Shown: piece after piece, positions 19,356 through 27,415 of the stretch
Layout: every line of letters starts with the position of its first letter
How positions within the stretch are numbered: position 1 is the first letter of the stretch
NCBI RefSeq assembly: GCF_003258515.1
Contig: NZ_QGEH01000001.1
Coordinates: forward strand, 248,001-312,000
Reading direction: 5' to 3'
DNA length: 64,000 bases
Source of the DNA: Marinobacter bohaiensis
GTDB taxonomy: Bacteria; Pseudomonadota; Gammaproteobacteria; Pseudomonadales; Oleiphilaceae
Notes under the pieces: model-generated
Databases searched by the model: none
What the model was told of the DNA's origin: nothing
Seen by the model: the letters and a program-made list of their open reading frames with translations, nothing else
Made by a program: the position numbers and the translations under genes

Positions 19356-20420
19356 GTGGCCGAAATAACGAATACCCTGTCCGGTGGGCTGGCCGACGGC
19401 TCGTCCGGTGTCATCTCCGGCGCCAAGGCGGGACGCCGGACCGACCTGAACGTGGAAACCCTGCGCGGCCTGGCCTGTCTCCTGCTCGTTGGCTTCCACG
19501 TGGTTGGCGGCAAGCCCTACACCGGTTTGCGGGTGGAAGACCCGGACTCCATCTACCGGCTGGTGACCGACGCGCTGGCCTATCTGCGCATGCCTCTGTT
19601 CACCTTCCTGTCCGGCTACGTCTACGCCATGCGTCCGTTCAGCGGCGGCGCTGGCCGTTTCATGCAGGGCAAGGTGCGCCGCCTGCTGGTGCCCATGCTG
19701 GTGGTGGGCACCCTGTTTGCCATCCTCAAGAGCGTGGCGCCCGGCACCAACACCCCGATGGCGCTGGAGGATTTCCTGACACTGCACATCGTCCCGGTCG
19801 AGCATTTCTGGTACGTGGAGTCCCTGTTCTGGATCTTCCTGCTGGTGATGCTGCTGGAGATGGGCGGTCTGTTGTCCACGGGAAGGCGCTTCATTGCCGT
19901 TATGGCGATTGGCTGTGTTATTCACGTGCTGTACCAGAAGCCGCCGATCTATCTGGGCTTTGCCGGTGCCATCTACCTGATCCCCTTCTTTCTGTTCGGG
20001 GCGGCCTGCAACCGTTTTCGCGAGACTCTGTTCCGGCCGACGGTGCTGTGGCCGGCTGGTTTGTTGTTCGTGCTCTGCGGCACCTGGGCTCTGATGGGCG
20101 TGGCCGGACTGACCGCGCGGGTGCCGGACCAGTCGGTACCGGCGTTGGTGATTGGCTGTTGCAGCGGCCTGTTCCTGCTGGCGTCCCAGTGGAAGGTGCG
20201 CTGGCTGGTCTTCATCGGCGGCTTTTCCTACAGCATCTATATCTACCACGTGTTTGCCGCGGCGCCGTCGCGGATCATCCTTGAAAAACTGGGGGTGACC
20301 GACACCTTCCTGCTGCTCGTCGTCGGCCTGGTGTGCGGCATCGTGGCACCGATCATCGTCGACCGGGTGGCGTCCCGCTATGGCTGGAGTCGACTGGTGC
20401 TGCTGGGAAAACGCCGCTGA
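19356..20420 (+). CDS. Membrane acyltransferase (acyltransferase 3 family)
   Basis: 354 residues from the GTG at 19356, which has GCAGGAGG 7 bases upstream; a longer frame from 19278 would overlap the previous gene. Acyltransferase_3/OafA-like integral membrane protein: VETLRGLACLLLVGFHVVGG carries the family R and H residues (RGLA, FHV), then about ten hydrophobic helices, and near the end SYSIYIYHVFAA. Likely transfers acetyl or another acyl group to a sugar of the exopolysaccharide. Last gene of the plus-strand polysaccharide operon. Confidence 0.88.
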   Translation: MAEITNTLSGGLADGSSGVISGAKAGRRTDLNVETLRGLACLLLVGFHVVGGKPYTGLRVEDPDSIYRLVTDALAYLRMPLFTFLSGYVYAMRPFSGGAGRFMQGKVRRLLVPMLVVGTLFAILKSVAPGTNTPMALEDFLTLHIVPVEHFWYVESLFWIFLLVMLLEMGGLLSTGRRFIAVMAIGCVIHVLYQKPPIYLGFAGAIYLIPFFLFGAACNRFRETLFRPTVLWPAGLLFVLCGTWALMGVAGLTARVPDQSVPALVIGCCSGLFLLASQWKVRWLVFIGGFSYSIYIYHVFAAAPSRIILEKLGVTDTFLLLVVGLVCGIVAPIIVDRVASRYGWSRLVLLGKRR

Positions 20421-20429
20421 TGCCGGCGT

Positions 20430-20457
20430 AGCCGCCTCCGCGAGTGCGGGGGCGGCT
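20430..20457. terminator. Hairpin between convergent polysaccharide operons
   Basis: A 12-bp stem, AGCCGCCTCCGC paired with GCGGGGGCGGCT (one G-T pair), with loop GAGT, lies 10 bases after the acyltransferase stop and 23 bases beyond the end of the opposing GT4 gene. It is placed where a shared terminator would be, but no T-run follows on either strand, so termination is inferred from position. Confidence 0.45.
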
Positions 20458-20479
20458 CACAGGATGTGGTGAGTGCGGC

Positions 20480-21679
20480 TCAGGACGCCGCGTCGGGGAG
20501 GGGCGAAGGGCTGGCCGCGCTGTCCGGCACGACGCCCAGACTGTCCAGAATATCAGCCCAGCGCTGCCCCACCGCCTCTTCCGAGAACCCGCCGATAAAG
20601 CGTTGGACGCTCTGTTCGTCCGGGCTCTGGTAGTGCTCGCGACTGGCCGAGATCACTGTTGCCAGCGCCTCCGCATCCCCCGCCTCAAAGAAACGGAAAC
20701 CGTTGCTATCGGCCTGCGCCATGGGGCCGTAAATCTCCGCCAGGGCACCGTAATCGGATGAGATCACCGGCAGGCCGCTGGCCAGGGCTTCCATGATGGC
20801 GATGCAGAAGCTCTCCTCCGCGCCGGTCTGGGGATCGACGTGGGAGGGCTGTACGTAGACGTGGCTGTTGTAGAGCAGGGTGCGGATGCCGTCGCGGCTG
20901 AGGCCGGCGTGCAGCGTGACCCGGTCGGCCAGGCTGTGTACGCCGATGAAAGACTGCAGCCGTGCCTCGGTGGGACCGAAGCCGACCAGGTCCAGGGTCA
21001 CGTCGACCCCTTTGTCGCGCAACAGGCGCACCGCCTCAAGCAGCGTGGCCTGGTCCTTGAACCCTTCAAACCGGCCGATGCAGGCCAGCCGCAGCGGCCC
21101 GCCGTCGTACTGGCGCGGACGCCACGGGAAAAAGTTCTGGTTGACGTAGTTGCGCACCACCCGCACCTGGGAGGGCGCCAGTTTCAGGGTGGTGGCCACC
21201 TGGTTGGCAAAGTGCTGGCTGGGAAAGGTAAAGATCCGCTCGGACCCGGCGCTCAGTTTTTCCATGGCGCGGCGGAATTCCCGGTGCTGGTGCAGGGCCA
21301 CATTGCCGTCGTAGCCGTGCATGGACGTGATCACCGGCACCCGTGCCCGCAGGAAATTGGTCGCCGACATGCCGAACTGCGCCTGCACCGCGGCCACCCC
21401 GCGGGTGGGCTGGGCGATGGCCGTCGTCGCCACCTCGAATTCCCGGTACTGGCGCAGCAGCTTGGATTCGATTCGCGTCAGGGTTTGGGCCCAGCCGCCG
21501 CTCTCCCGGCCCGGCACAACGTGCACTTCCAGCCCCGGCAGTTCCCGGTCCGGCGTGTCCAGCAGGCGCGAGGTCACCAGCCGGCAATCGTAGCCCTGGC
21601 GCATCAGGCTGCGCAGGTGCAGGAAAATGTATTCCTCATTGATCCGGGAATAGGCCGGCACGGCGTGCAGTAACGTCAT
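20480..21679 (-). CDS. GT4-family glycosyltransferase
   Basis: 399 residues. Retaining GT-B transferase: N-terminal MTLLHAVPAYSRINEEYIF, MSATNFLRARVPVITSMHGYD, then RLACIGRFEGFKDQATLLEA, LDLVGFGPTEARLQSF and the EX7E motif in GAEESFCIAIMEALASGLPV. The EESFCIAIME arrangement resembles colanic/amylovoran-type GT4 enzymes. Its start overlaps the flippase stop (ATGA at 21676-21679). It is the last gene of the minus-strand polysaccharide operon and converges on the acyltransferase gene. Confidence 0.9.
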   Translation of the reverse strand: MTLLHAVPAYSRINEEYIFLHLRSLMRQGYDCRLVTSRLLDTPDRELPGLEVHVVPGRESGGWAQTLTRIESKLLRQYREFEVATTAIAQPTRGVAAVQAQFGMSATNFLRARVPVITSMHGYDGNVALHQHREFRRAMEKLSAGSERIFTFPSQHFANQVATTLKLAPSQVRVVRNYVNQNFFPWRPRQYDGGPLRLACIGRFEGFKDQATLLEAVRLLRDKGVDVTLDLVGFGPTEARLQSFIGVHSLADRVTLHAGLSRDGIRTLLYNSHVYVQPSHVDPQTGAEESFCIAIMEALASGLPVISSDYGALAEIYGPMAQADSNGFRFFEAGDAEALATVISASREHYQSPDEQSVQRFIGGFSEEAVGQRWADILDSLGVVPDSAASPSPLPDAAS

Positions 21680-22965
21680 GTGGAGCCTCGCGGTTGGCGG
21701 GAATGGGGCCCGAAGTACATTCGGGCGAGGCAGATCAGCAGTTTGAGCAGCGAGCCGGCGATCATCGAGTAGATGAAGATCTCCAGGCTGGATTCGCGCA
21801 CCGCCCAGATGGAGCCGGACACGAACAGCAGGGTGCCGGCCAGTTGGGCGCGAACCTGGACCCGGTTGTGCCCGGTCAGCAGCAGTGGCTGGATCACCAG
21901 CCAGGCCACCGATGCGAGAATCACGTTGAGCAGCAGCAGCGACGTAATGTGGGCAACGCCGCTGAAGTCCTTGCCGAACACCAGGGCTACCGGGTATTCC
22001 AGCACCACCAGGCAGATGGGCCAGAGCACCAGCCCGAGCCCGAAATAGATCAGCGTCCAGCGGCTGAAGGTGCGGCGCATCTCGGCTTCATCCTGGGCGT
22101 TGACCCGGGCGATGATCACATTGGTGACGTTACCCACCAGCTGGCGGGCGGACATGGCCAGTGTCACCGACACCGCGTAGATGCCCATCTCGCTGGTGGT
22201 GGCGATGAGCGACACCAGGATCTTGTCCAGGTGTTGTTGCAGCAGGCCCATCAGGTCGGACTGCCAGAAACGCAGGGAGTAGCGCCGGTTTTCCCGGGGC
22301 AGCCCGGGCTGGCGCTCGATCTGCTGGGTGCGGAACAGGCGCCGCAGGGCCCAACTGATAAACAGGATCTCGGCCAGCCGGCAGACAATCTGGAACCCCA
22401 GCAGGATCTCCGGGCTGCCGATGTCGAGCAGAAAGGCGCAACCCAGCAGCAGCCCGTTGAGCAGCGGCAGGATGAACTTGGCCACGTCGGGGATGATGAA
22501 GCGACGGTCGATGGCGGCCAGCGCCTGCAGGTAGGTGGCGGCGGTGAACGACACGGTGCCGGCCAGGGTCAGGATCACGATGGCGGTGTTGAGGCTGGTG
22601 TACTTGGGCTCGATGTAGAACGGGAAAATCAGGCACCAGATCACCGCGAAAACCGTGGCGGCGGCCGCGCCGATGGCAAGGTGCACCGCCGCGGCCTGGC
22701 GCTGCTCGCGTTTGCCCAGGTAGATTGCCAGCCGGTGCAGCCCGAGGTTGCAACCCAGCGGTGCAAAGTACATCGGCAGGAACAGCAGGAACAGATGGCC
22801 TCGCCCCTCCACACCCAGGATGCGCGCCACCAGGGCGGCGTTGAGCGTGGAGATCACCACGATCAGGACGTTGACCGAACTGCTGCGCAGCATCAGGCCG
22901 ATCAGGGAACGGCCGCCGGACGCGGCCTTGTTTTCGGCGGTCGTCGCGTTCGGCTCGTTGCTCAT
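21676..22965 (-). CDS. Polysaccharide repeat-unit flippase (Wzx-like, MOP superfamily)
   Basis: About 429 residues starting at the ATG at 22965, which overlaps the pyruvyl transferase stop (ATGA); a longer frame to 23082 would run into that gene. Twelve or more hydrophobic helices, beginning LMLRSSSVNVLIVVISTLNAALVARIL and including FAPLGCNLGLHRLAIYLG and VSVTLAMSARQLVGNV, as in oligosaccharide flippases. Moves lipid-linked repeat units across the inner membrane for the Wzy-like polymerase of the opposite operon. Family fit is good, with the usual low sequence conservation of Wzx proteins. Confidence 0.88.
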   Translation of the reverse strand: MSNEPNATTAENKAASGGRSLIGLMLRSSSVNVLIVVISTLNAALVARILGVEGRGHLFLLFLPMYFAPLGCNLGLHRLAIYLGKREQRQAAAVHLAIGAAAATVFAVIWCLIFPFYIEPKYTSLNTAIVILTLAGTVSFTAATYLQALAAIDRRFIIPDVAKFILPLLNGLLLGCAFLLDIGSPEILLGFQIVCRLAEILFISWALRRLFRTQQIERQPGLPRENRRYSLRFWQSDLMGLLQQHLDKILVSLIATTSEMGIYAVSVTLAMSARQLVGNVTNVIIARVNAQDEAEMRRTFSRWTLIYFGLGLVLWPICLVVLEYPVALVFGKDFSGVAHITSLLLLNVILASVAWLVIQPLLLTGHNRVQVRAQLAGTLLFVSGSIWAVRESSLEIFIYSMIAGSLLKLLICLARMYFGPHSRQPRGST

Positions 22966-23873
22966 GTCCAGATCACGTTGTCGAACCGGCCGGCGATGGA
23001 ATTCTCGTAGACCGATCGGCACTTGTGATAGCTGCCGCCACTGAAATAGACCGTCTTGCCCAGTCGCGCCGCCGCGATGCACACGTGCAGGCGATCGGTG
23101 TAGACGATGTCGAACTGGTCGATGTAGTTGACGAAATCCCGCGCCGATTCGCGGATGCGTTCGATCGAGGTCTGGCCATAGTCGAACGCCACCGAGGCGT
23201 CGCAGTTATCGTCGGGAATCGGCTGGCCGGCGCTTTCCCGGTCGGTGCGATAGAGGTGTCCGGCGCGGGTGCCGGAGCGGCTCAGGCGACGGCGCAGCCA
23301 GCCCCCCAGCAGTCGCAGCTTGGCCTCGGCGTACTTGCGCCGGCCCAGGCCGGTCACGCGGAAGGTGCCGAACAGCTCGCGCAGCCATACCAGCGGCAGG
23401 TGGCGCACCCGAAAGGCGCTCATATCGCCATAGAAGACCATGTCGTCGCACAGGTAGGTCTGCGCGCTGACCTGGTTGCTGACGTAATCGAAAGAGGGCT
23501 TTTCCCGGCAGAAAATCAGGGTGCTGTCCGGCAGTTCGCGCAGCAGCGGTTCGTGACCGGCGATGGTGTGCGGCAGCACCACCAGGCGCTGGAAGGCGTC
23601 CTTGAAGCGGTGCAGCAGTTGCGCTACGTCGTCGTAGAGCGGGACCAGGTTGCCACCGCCCGCCACCAGCAGGGTGCGGTTGGCGGCGGATTCCCCCACC
23701 GGCGCACCGGGCAGGGCCAGGTTCACCTTCAGGCCCAGCTTCTCCAGTGTGCTCAGCGAACTCATGGTGATGAGGTGGTCGCCGGCGTTGCCCGGGAAGC
23801 TGGCCAGCGTCAGCGTCGACGCTCCGAACTCCCGCTGCATGATGGATTCAAAATCGTGCTGATCGAGCTTCAT
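22962..23873 (-). CDS. Polysaccharide pyruvyl transferase family protein
   Basis: 303 residues. LTLASFPGNAGDHLITMSSLSTLEKLGLKV is the N-terminal FPGNxGD-type segment, LLVAGGGNLVPLYDD is the GGGN loop, RLVVLPHTIAGHEPL follows, and the C-terminal DIVYTDRLHVCIAAARLGKTV carries the conserved TDRLH motif. Such enzymes transfer pyruvate from phosphoenolpyruvate onto a sugar as a ketal, giving an acidic polymer (as WcaK, CsaB and ExoV do). Overlaps both neighbours (26 bases with the upstream GT2 gene and 4 with the flippase gene). The substrate sugar is unknown. Confidence 0.88.
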   Translation of the reverse strand: MKLDQHDFESIMQREFGASTLTLASFPGNAGDHLITMSSLSTLEKLGLKVNLALPGAPVGESAANRTLLVAGGGNLVPLYDDVAQLLHRFKDAFQRLVVLPHTIAGHEPLLRELPDSTLIFCREKPSFDYVSNQVSAQTYLCDDMVFYGDMSAFRVRHLPLVWLRELFGTFRVTGLGRRKYAEAKLRLLGGWLRRRLSRSGTRAGHLYRTDRESAGQPIPDDNCDASVAFDYGQTSIERIRESARDFVNYIDQFDIVYTDRLHVCIAAARLGKTVYFSGGSYHKCRSVYENSIAGRFDNVIWT

Positions 23874-24852
23874 CCCTGAGATTCCGTTGAAAGTACGAGG
23901 TCGGTCCGTAGATCACGCTGAGCGCCGCCTTCTTCAGACCGCTGACGAGATCGTGGTTGGGAAACAGGCGCCAGGCGCGGGTGCTCTGGTTGAGCTGGCG
24001 CAGACGCTGCTGGCACTCCTTGAGGTCCGCGCCTTGCGCCTCTTTCACGGCCTTGCGATAGACGTGGTAGCCGTACCAGCCCAGCGCCTCGCGGAAGTGA
24101 TTGTCGCGGGTTTCGCGGCGCAGGTAGTGCAGGTCCAGGAAGATCTGGATCAGGCTGTCGACCCGCTCCCGGGCCTTGTCCGGATTCACCGCCTGAGTGA
24201 TCGATCCGGAGCGCTGGCGGTACAGGTAGGGCGCCTGCTCCAGGGCGACGAAGCGGTCCGCCTCCTGCAGCAGCTGCGGCGTGTGCAGCATGTCCTCGTG
24301 CAGCAGGTTGGGTTCGAAACGCAGGCCGGACTGGACCAGCAGCGAACGCCGGTACACGTAGGTCCAGGCGGTGGTGGCGATGTGGAACGCCTTCACGCCT
24401 TCGCGGAAAAACTGGCGACCCGAGATCAGGCCCAGTTGCAGCGGCGTATGGCGTCCCGGCAGCTCGGTGCCGGCTTCGTCGACTTCCTGGAAACCGAAGT
24501 GCACGCAGTCCAGCGCCTGCTGTTTCAGCGTGGCGACGATGCTGTCGATGGCGCCCGGGGCGATCATGTCGTCGCCGTCGATGAACCAGATGAACTCACC
24601 GGTCGAATGCTCGAAGCCGGTGTTGCGGGCCGCGGACAGACCGCCGTTGACCTGGGTGACGACGCGCATTCGCTCGGGAAAACGCTCGGCGAGGGCCGTC
24701 AGGCGTTCGCCGGTGTCATCGGTGGAGCCGTCGTCCACGGCAATGAGCTCGAAAGGAATGTGGGTGTCCTGCTCGACAATCGACAGGATGCAGTCGTCGA
24801 TGAAGTCTGAAATGTTATACGCCGCAACAACGATACTCAGGTCCATGTTCAC
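23848..24852 (-). CDS. GT2-family glycosyltransferase
   Basis: 334 residues. GT-A fold: LSIVVAAYNISDFIDDCILSI, IAVDDGSTDDTGERL, NGGLSAARNTGFEHSTGEF and the metal-binding FIDGDDMI (DxD-like). The C-terminal half (about 190-334) has no motif I recognise. Starts at 24852; an in-frame ATG six bases later (24846) is also possible. First gene of the minus-strand polysaccharide operon, so its promoter should lie within 24853-25129. Confidence 0.9.
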   Translation of the reverse strand: MNMDLSIVVAAYNISDFIDDCILSIVEQDTHIPFELIAVDDGSTDDTGERLTALAERFPERMRVVTQVNGGLSAARNTGFEHSTGEFIWFIDGDDMIAPGAIDSIVATLKQQALDCVHFGFQEVDEAGTELPGRHTPLQLGLISGRQFFREGVKAFHIATTAWTYVYRRSLLVQSGLRFEPNLLHEDMLHTPQLLQEADRFVALEQAPYLYRQRSGSITQAVNPDKARERVDSLIQIFLDLHYLRRETRDNHFREALGWYGYHVYRKAVKEAQGADLKECQQRLRQLNQSTRAWRLFPNHDLVSGLKKAALSVIYGPTSYFQRNLRDEARSARF

Positions 24853-25129
24853 GTCCTTGCCTTGGAGCTGTTGTGGAAAGCGTAGGCAAAGGCTGCCCGC
24901 TCCCCTCGTTGGCGAATGGGGCCAGGGATTCCCGGCATGGTTATTCGATGCAATTGTCAGGCCGCGATGTTACTGCGTGACGACAGCCTGCTGCTTCTGA
25001 TCTCCCGCAAAAACGCCGGAGCGCGGGGCCCCGTGGGGAGTCACGGACGCTCGTGGATGCGCCGCGATGGGGCGCGCTGACCGTCCGATAATGGCAACCC
25101 AGTCTAAAGCATCCACCGCTGGAGTTGAG
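24853..25129. other. Intergenic region upstream of the minus-strand polysaccharide operon
   Basis: 277 bases without a supported gene. It must contain the promoter of the GT2-led operon and the end of the helicase transcript. No clear intrinsic terminator or operator was seen. Confidence 0.45.
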
Positions 25130-27415
25130 TTACATCCGCGCAAGGCTGTCTTCATGTTCCGGCGTGTCGTCATCGGCGAACCACCAGTCCGGCAGCAGGC
25201 GTCGAATGGCCGGTTGGGCGAAGCGGTCGTCGATCAGCCAGAGGGTGCCGGTGTCTTGCGGCGTGCGGATGACGCGCCCGGCGGCCTGGGTCACTTTCTG
25301 CAGGCCCGGGTAGAGGTAGGTGTAGTCGTAGCCGGCGCCGAAACGGGCGTCCAGCCGCTGGCGCAGGACGTCGTGCCAGGGATCGAACGGCGGCAGGCCT
25401 ACGGTGGCGACGAAGGCGCCGATCAGGCGGGTGCCGGGCAGGTCGATGCCTTCGCCGAAGGCGCCACCCAACACCGCAAATCCGACCCCCTGACCGTCCT
25501 CGGTGAAACGCTCGACGAACCCGGCCCGCTCCGCCTGGCTCATGCCGCCGTGCTGGTGCCAGACGGGAATATCCGGCGCCTCGCGCTGCAGCCGCGCGCG
25601 GACCGCCTCCAGGTAGGTGAAGCTGCTGAAGTAGGCCAGGTAATTGCCGGGCTGGCGCCGGTACTGGCTGGCGATCAGCGCGGCAATCGGCCCCAGGGAC
25701 GCCTCGCGGTGAGCGCGCCGGGTGCTGATGCGGTCGGCGAAGTGGATCTGCAACTGGCCACTGTGGAAGGGGCTGGGCACGGACTGCCAGGCCGTCTCCG
25801 GCGGCAGGCCTAGCAGGTCGCGGTGGTAAATTCCCGGCGACAGGGTGGCGGAGAACAGCAGGCTGCTGTCGGCGGCTTCGAAGCGCGGCCTGAGAAAGTC
25901 CGCCGGCACCAGGTTCTGGATTGCCAGTTCGGCCCGGCCGCGCCCGCCGCGGCGGTATTCGCACAGGGAGTGGTCGCCGAAGGATTCCGCCAGGCGGCTG
26001 AAGGCAAGGCAGTCGAACATCAGCTCCTGCAGGGTCAGGTCCGGCGGGTGGTCGGTGAGGTAATCGGTGATCGCCGAGACCAGCCCGTTGAGCCCGCCCA
26101 GCAGCGCTTTGGGCAGTGTGTCCAGAAACACGGGCCGGTCATCGTCGCTGCCGTACTCGCGGGCCAGCGTCTGCCATTGCCGGGCCAGCCGGTTGATGGG
26201 GCCTTTCAGGCTGGCCGGGGCCTGCTTCCTGGCCTGCAGCAGCCGCGACTGACGCAACGATACCGAATACATGCCCCGGGCGCGGTCGATCAGGTTGTGG
26301 GCTTCGTCGACCAGCAGGCTGACGCGCCAGTCGTTCTGCCGGGTCAGGCCATGCAGCAGGGCGTGCTGGTCGAATATCCGGTTGACGTCCGCCACCACCA
26401 CATCGCTCCAGCGGGCCATCTCCTGGGCCAGGAAATAGGGACACAGACCGTGCTCGGCGGCGATGTCGCGCAGCGCTTCCCGGGTCAACGGGCCGGTGTG
26501 GTCGACCGCGGCCTGGCGGGCGGCGGGCAGGCGGTCGAAAAAGCCCCGGGCCAGCGGGCAATCCTCGCCGTGGCAGGCCTTGTCCGGGTGTTCGCAGGCG
26601 TGGTCCTTGGCGCTCAGTTCGAGGATGCGCAGGGGCACGGCGCCGTCCTGGGCGTCGGCCAGCCGTTGCAGGCCGTCCAGCGCCAGATCGCGGCCGGGAT
26701 TGCGGGTGGTCAGGTAGAACAGACGATCCTGCCCGGCCCGGGGCAGCGCCATCAGGGCCGGATAGAGCGTGCCCAGGGTCTTGCCCAGACCGGTCGGCGC
26801 CTGCAACAGCAACGAGCGCTGGCGCAGGCTGTTGCGGTAGACCGTCTCCGCCAGGGGACGCTGGCCGCGCCGGAAATCCGGGAAGGGAAAGCGCAGGTTG
26901 GCGAGGGCAGCATCCCGCTCGCGCCGGTGCGCCGCTTCCTGCTGGGCCCAGGCGCGGTAGGCCTGGCACAGGTCGGTCAGCTCCTGCCACAGGCTGTCGG
27001 CGCTGGCGGATTCGCGCACCACGGTTTCCCGGTCGCGGCCGATGTCGTAGTAGACCAGAGCCAGTTCCACGCTGTCCCGGCCGCTGGCCTGGCAGTGCAG
27101 GGCGCCGTAGGCCCGCAGTTGCGCCCGGTGCAGGGCGCGCTGATCCGGCGACAGGCGTTCCAGATCGCCGCGATGGGTCTTGATCTCCTCCAGCCGGTTG
27201 GCCAGCGGCTCGTAGCCGTCGGCGCGCCCGCGCAGGGACAGACCCGCGCACTCGCCGCTCAGCGGGACTTCCGCCTGGTATTGCGGCCCGCGCCGGGCCT
27301 GGACCCGGGCGTGTCCGGCGATGCCGTCCTCGGCGGACGGTGCCGGGGTGTAGCGGTGATCCAGGTCGCCCCGCCGGGCGGCGAACTCGCACAAGGTTCT
27401 GACGGCTACCTGCAT
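25130..27415 (-). CDS. DinG/Rad3-type ATP-dependent DNA helicase
   Basis: 761 residues from the ATG at 27415 (GGAGG 7 bases upstream, overlapping the nuclease stop by 10 bases). An N-terminal segment of about 150 residues (VRTLCEFAARRGDLDHRY, later LRGRADGYEPLANRLEEIKTHRGDLERL) resembles a PD-(D/E)XK-like domain seen in this subfamily. The superfamily 2 helicase core follows: LLQAPTGLGKTLGTLYPALM (Walker A), four cysteines in the iron-sulfur region (CEHPDKACHGEDCPL and a later Cys), DEAH box LLVDEAHNLIDRA, and motif VI QAAGRVIRTPQDTG. Fe-S 5'-3' helicase of the XPD/DinG class. It is paired with a VRR-NUC nuclease, which suggests work on damaged or branched DNA. Confidence 0.9.
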   Translation of the reverse strand: MQVAVRTLCEFAARRGDLDHRYTPAPSAEDGIAGHARVQARRGPQYQAEVPLSGECAGLSLRGRADGYEPLANRLEEIKTHRGDLERLSPDQRALHRAQLRAYGALHCQASGRDSVELALVYYDIGRDRETVVRESASADSLWQELTDLCQAYRAWAQQEAAHRRERDAALANLRFPFPDFRRGQRPLAETVYRNSLRQRSLLLQAPTGLGKTLGTLYPALMALPRAGQDRLFYLTTRNPGRDLALDGLQRLADAQDGAVPLRILELSAKDHACEHPDKACHGEDCPLARGFFDRLPAARQAAVDHTGPLTREALRDIAAEHGLCPYFLAQEMARWSDVVVADVNRIFDQHALLHGLTRQNDWRVSLLVDEAHNLIDRARGMYSVSLRQSRLLQARKQAPASLKGPINRLARQWQTLAREYGSDDDRPVFLDTLPKALLGGLNGLVSAITDYLTDHPPDLTLQELMFDCLAFSRLAESFGDHSLCEYRRGGRGRAELAIQNLVPADFLRPRFEAADSSLLFSATLSPGIYHRDLLGLPPETAWQSVPSPFHSGQLQIHFADRISTRRAHREASLGPIAALIASQYRRQPGNYLAYFSSFTYLEAVRARLQREAPDIPVWHQHGGMSQAERAGFVERFTEDGQGVGFAVLGGAFGEGIDLPGTRLIGAFVATVGLPPFDPWHDVLRQRLDARFGAGYDYTYLYPGLQKVTQAAGRVIRTPQDTGTLWLIDDRFAQPAIRRLLPDWWFADDDTPEHEDSLARM

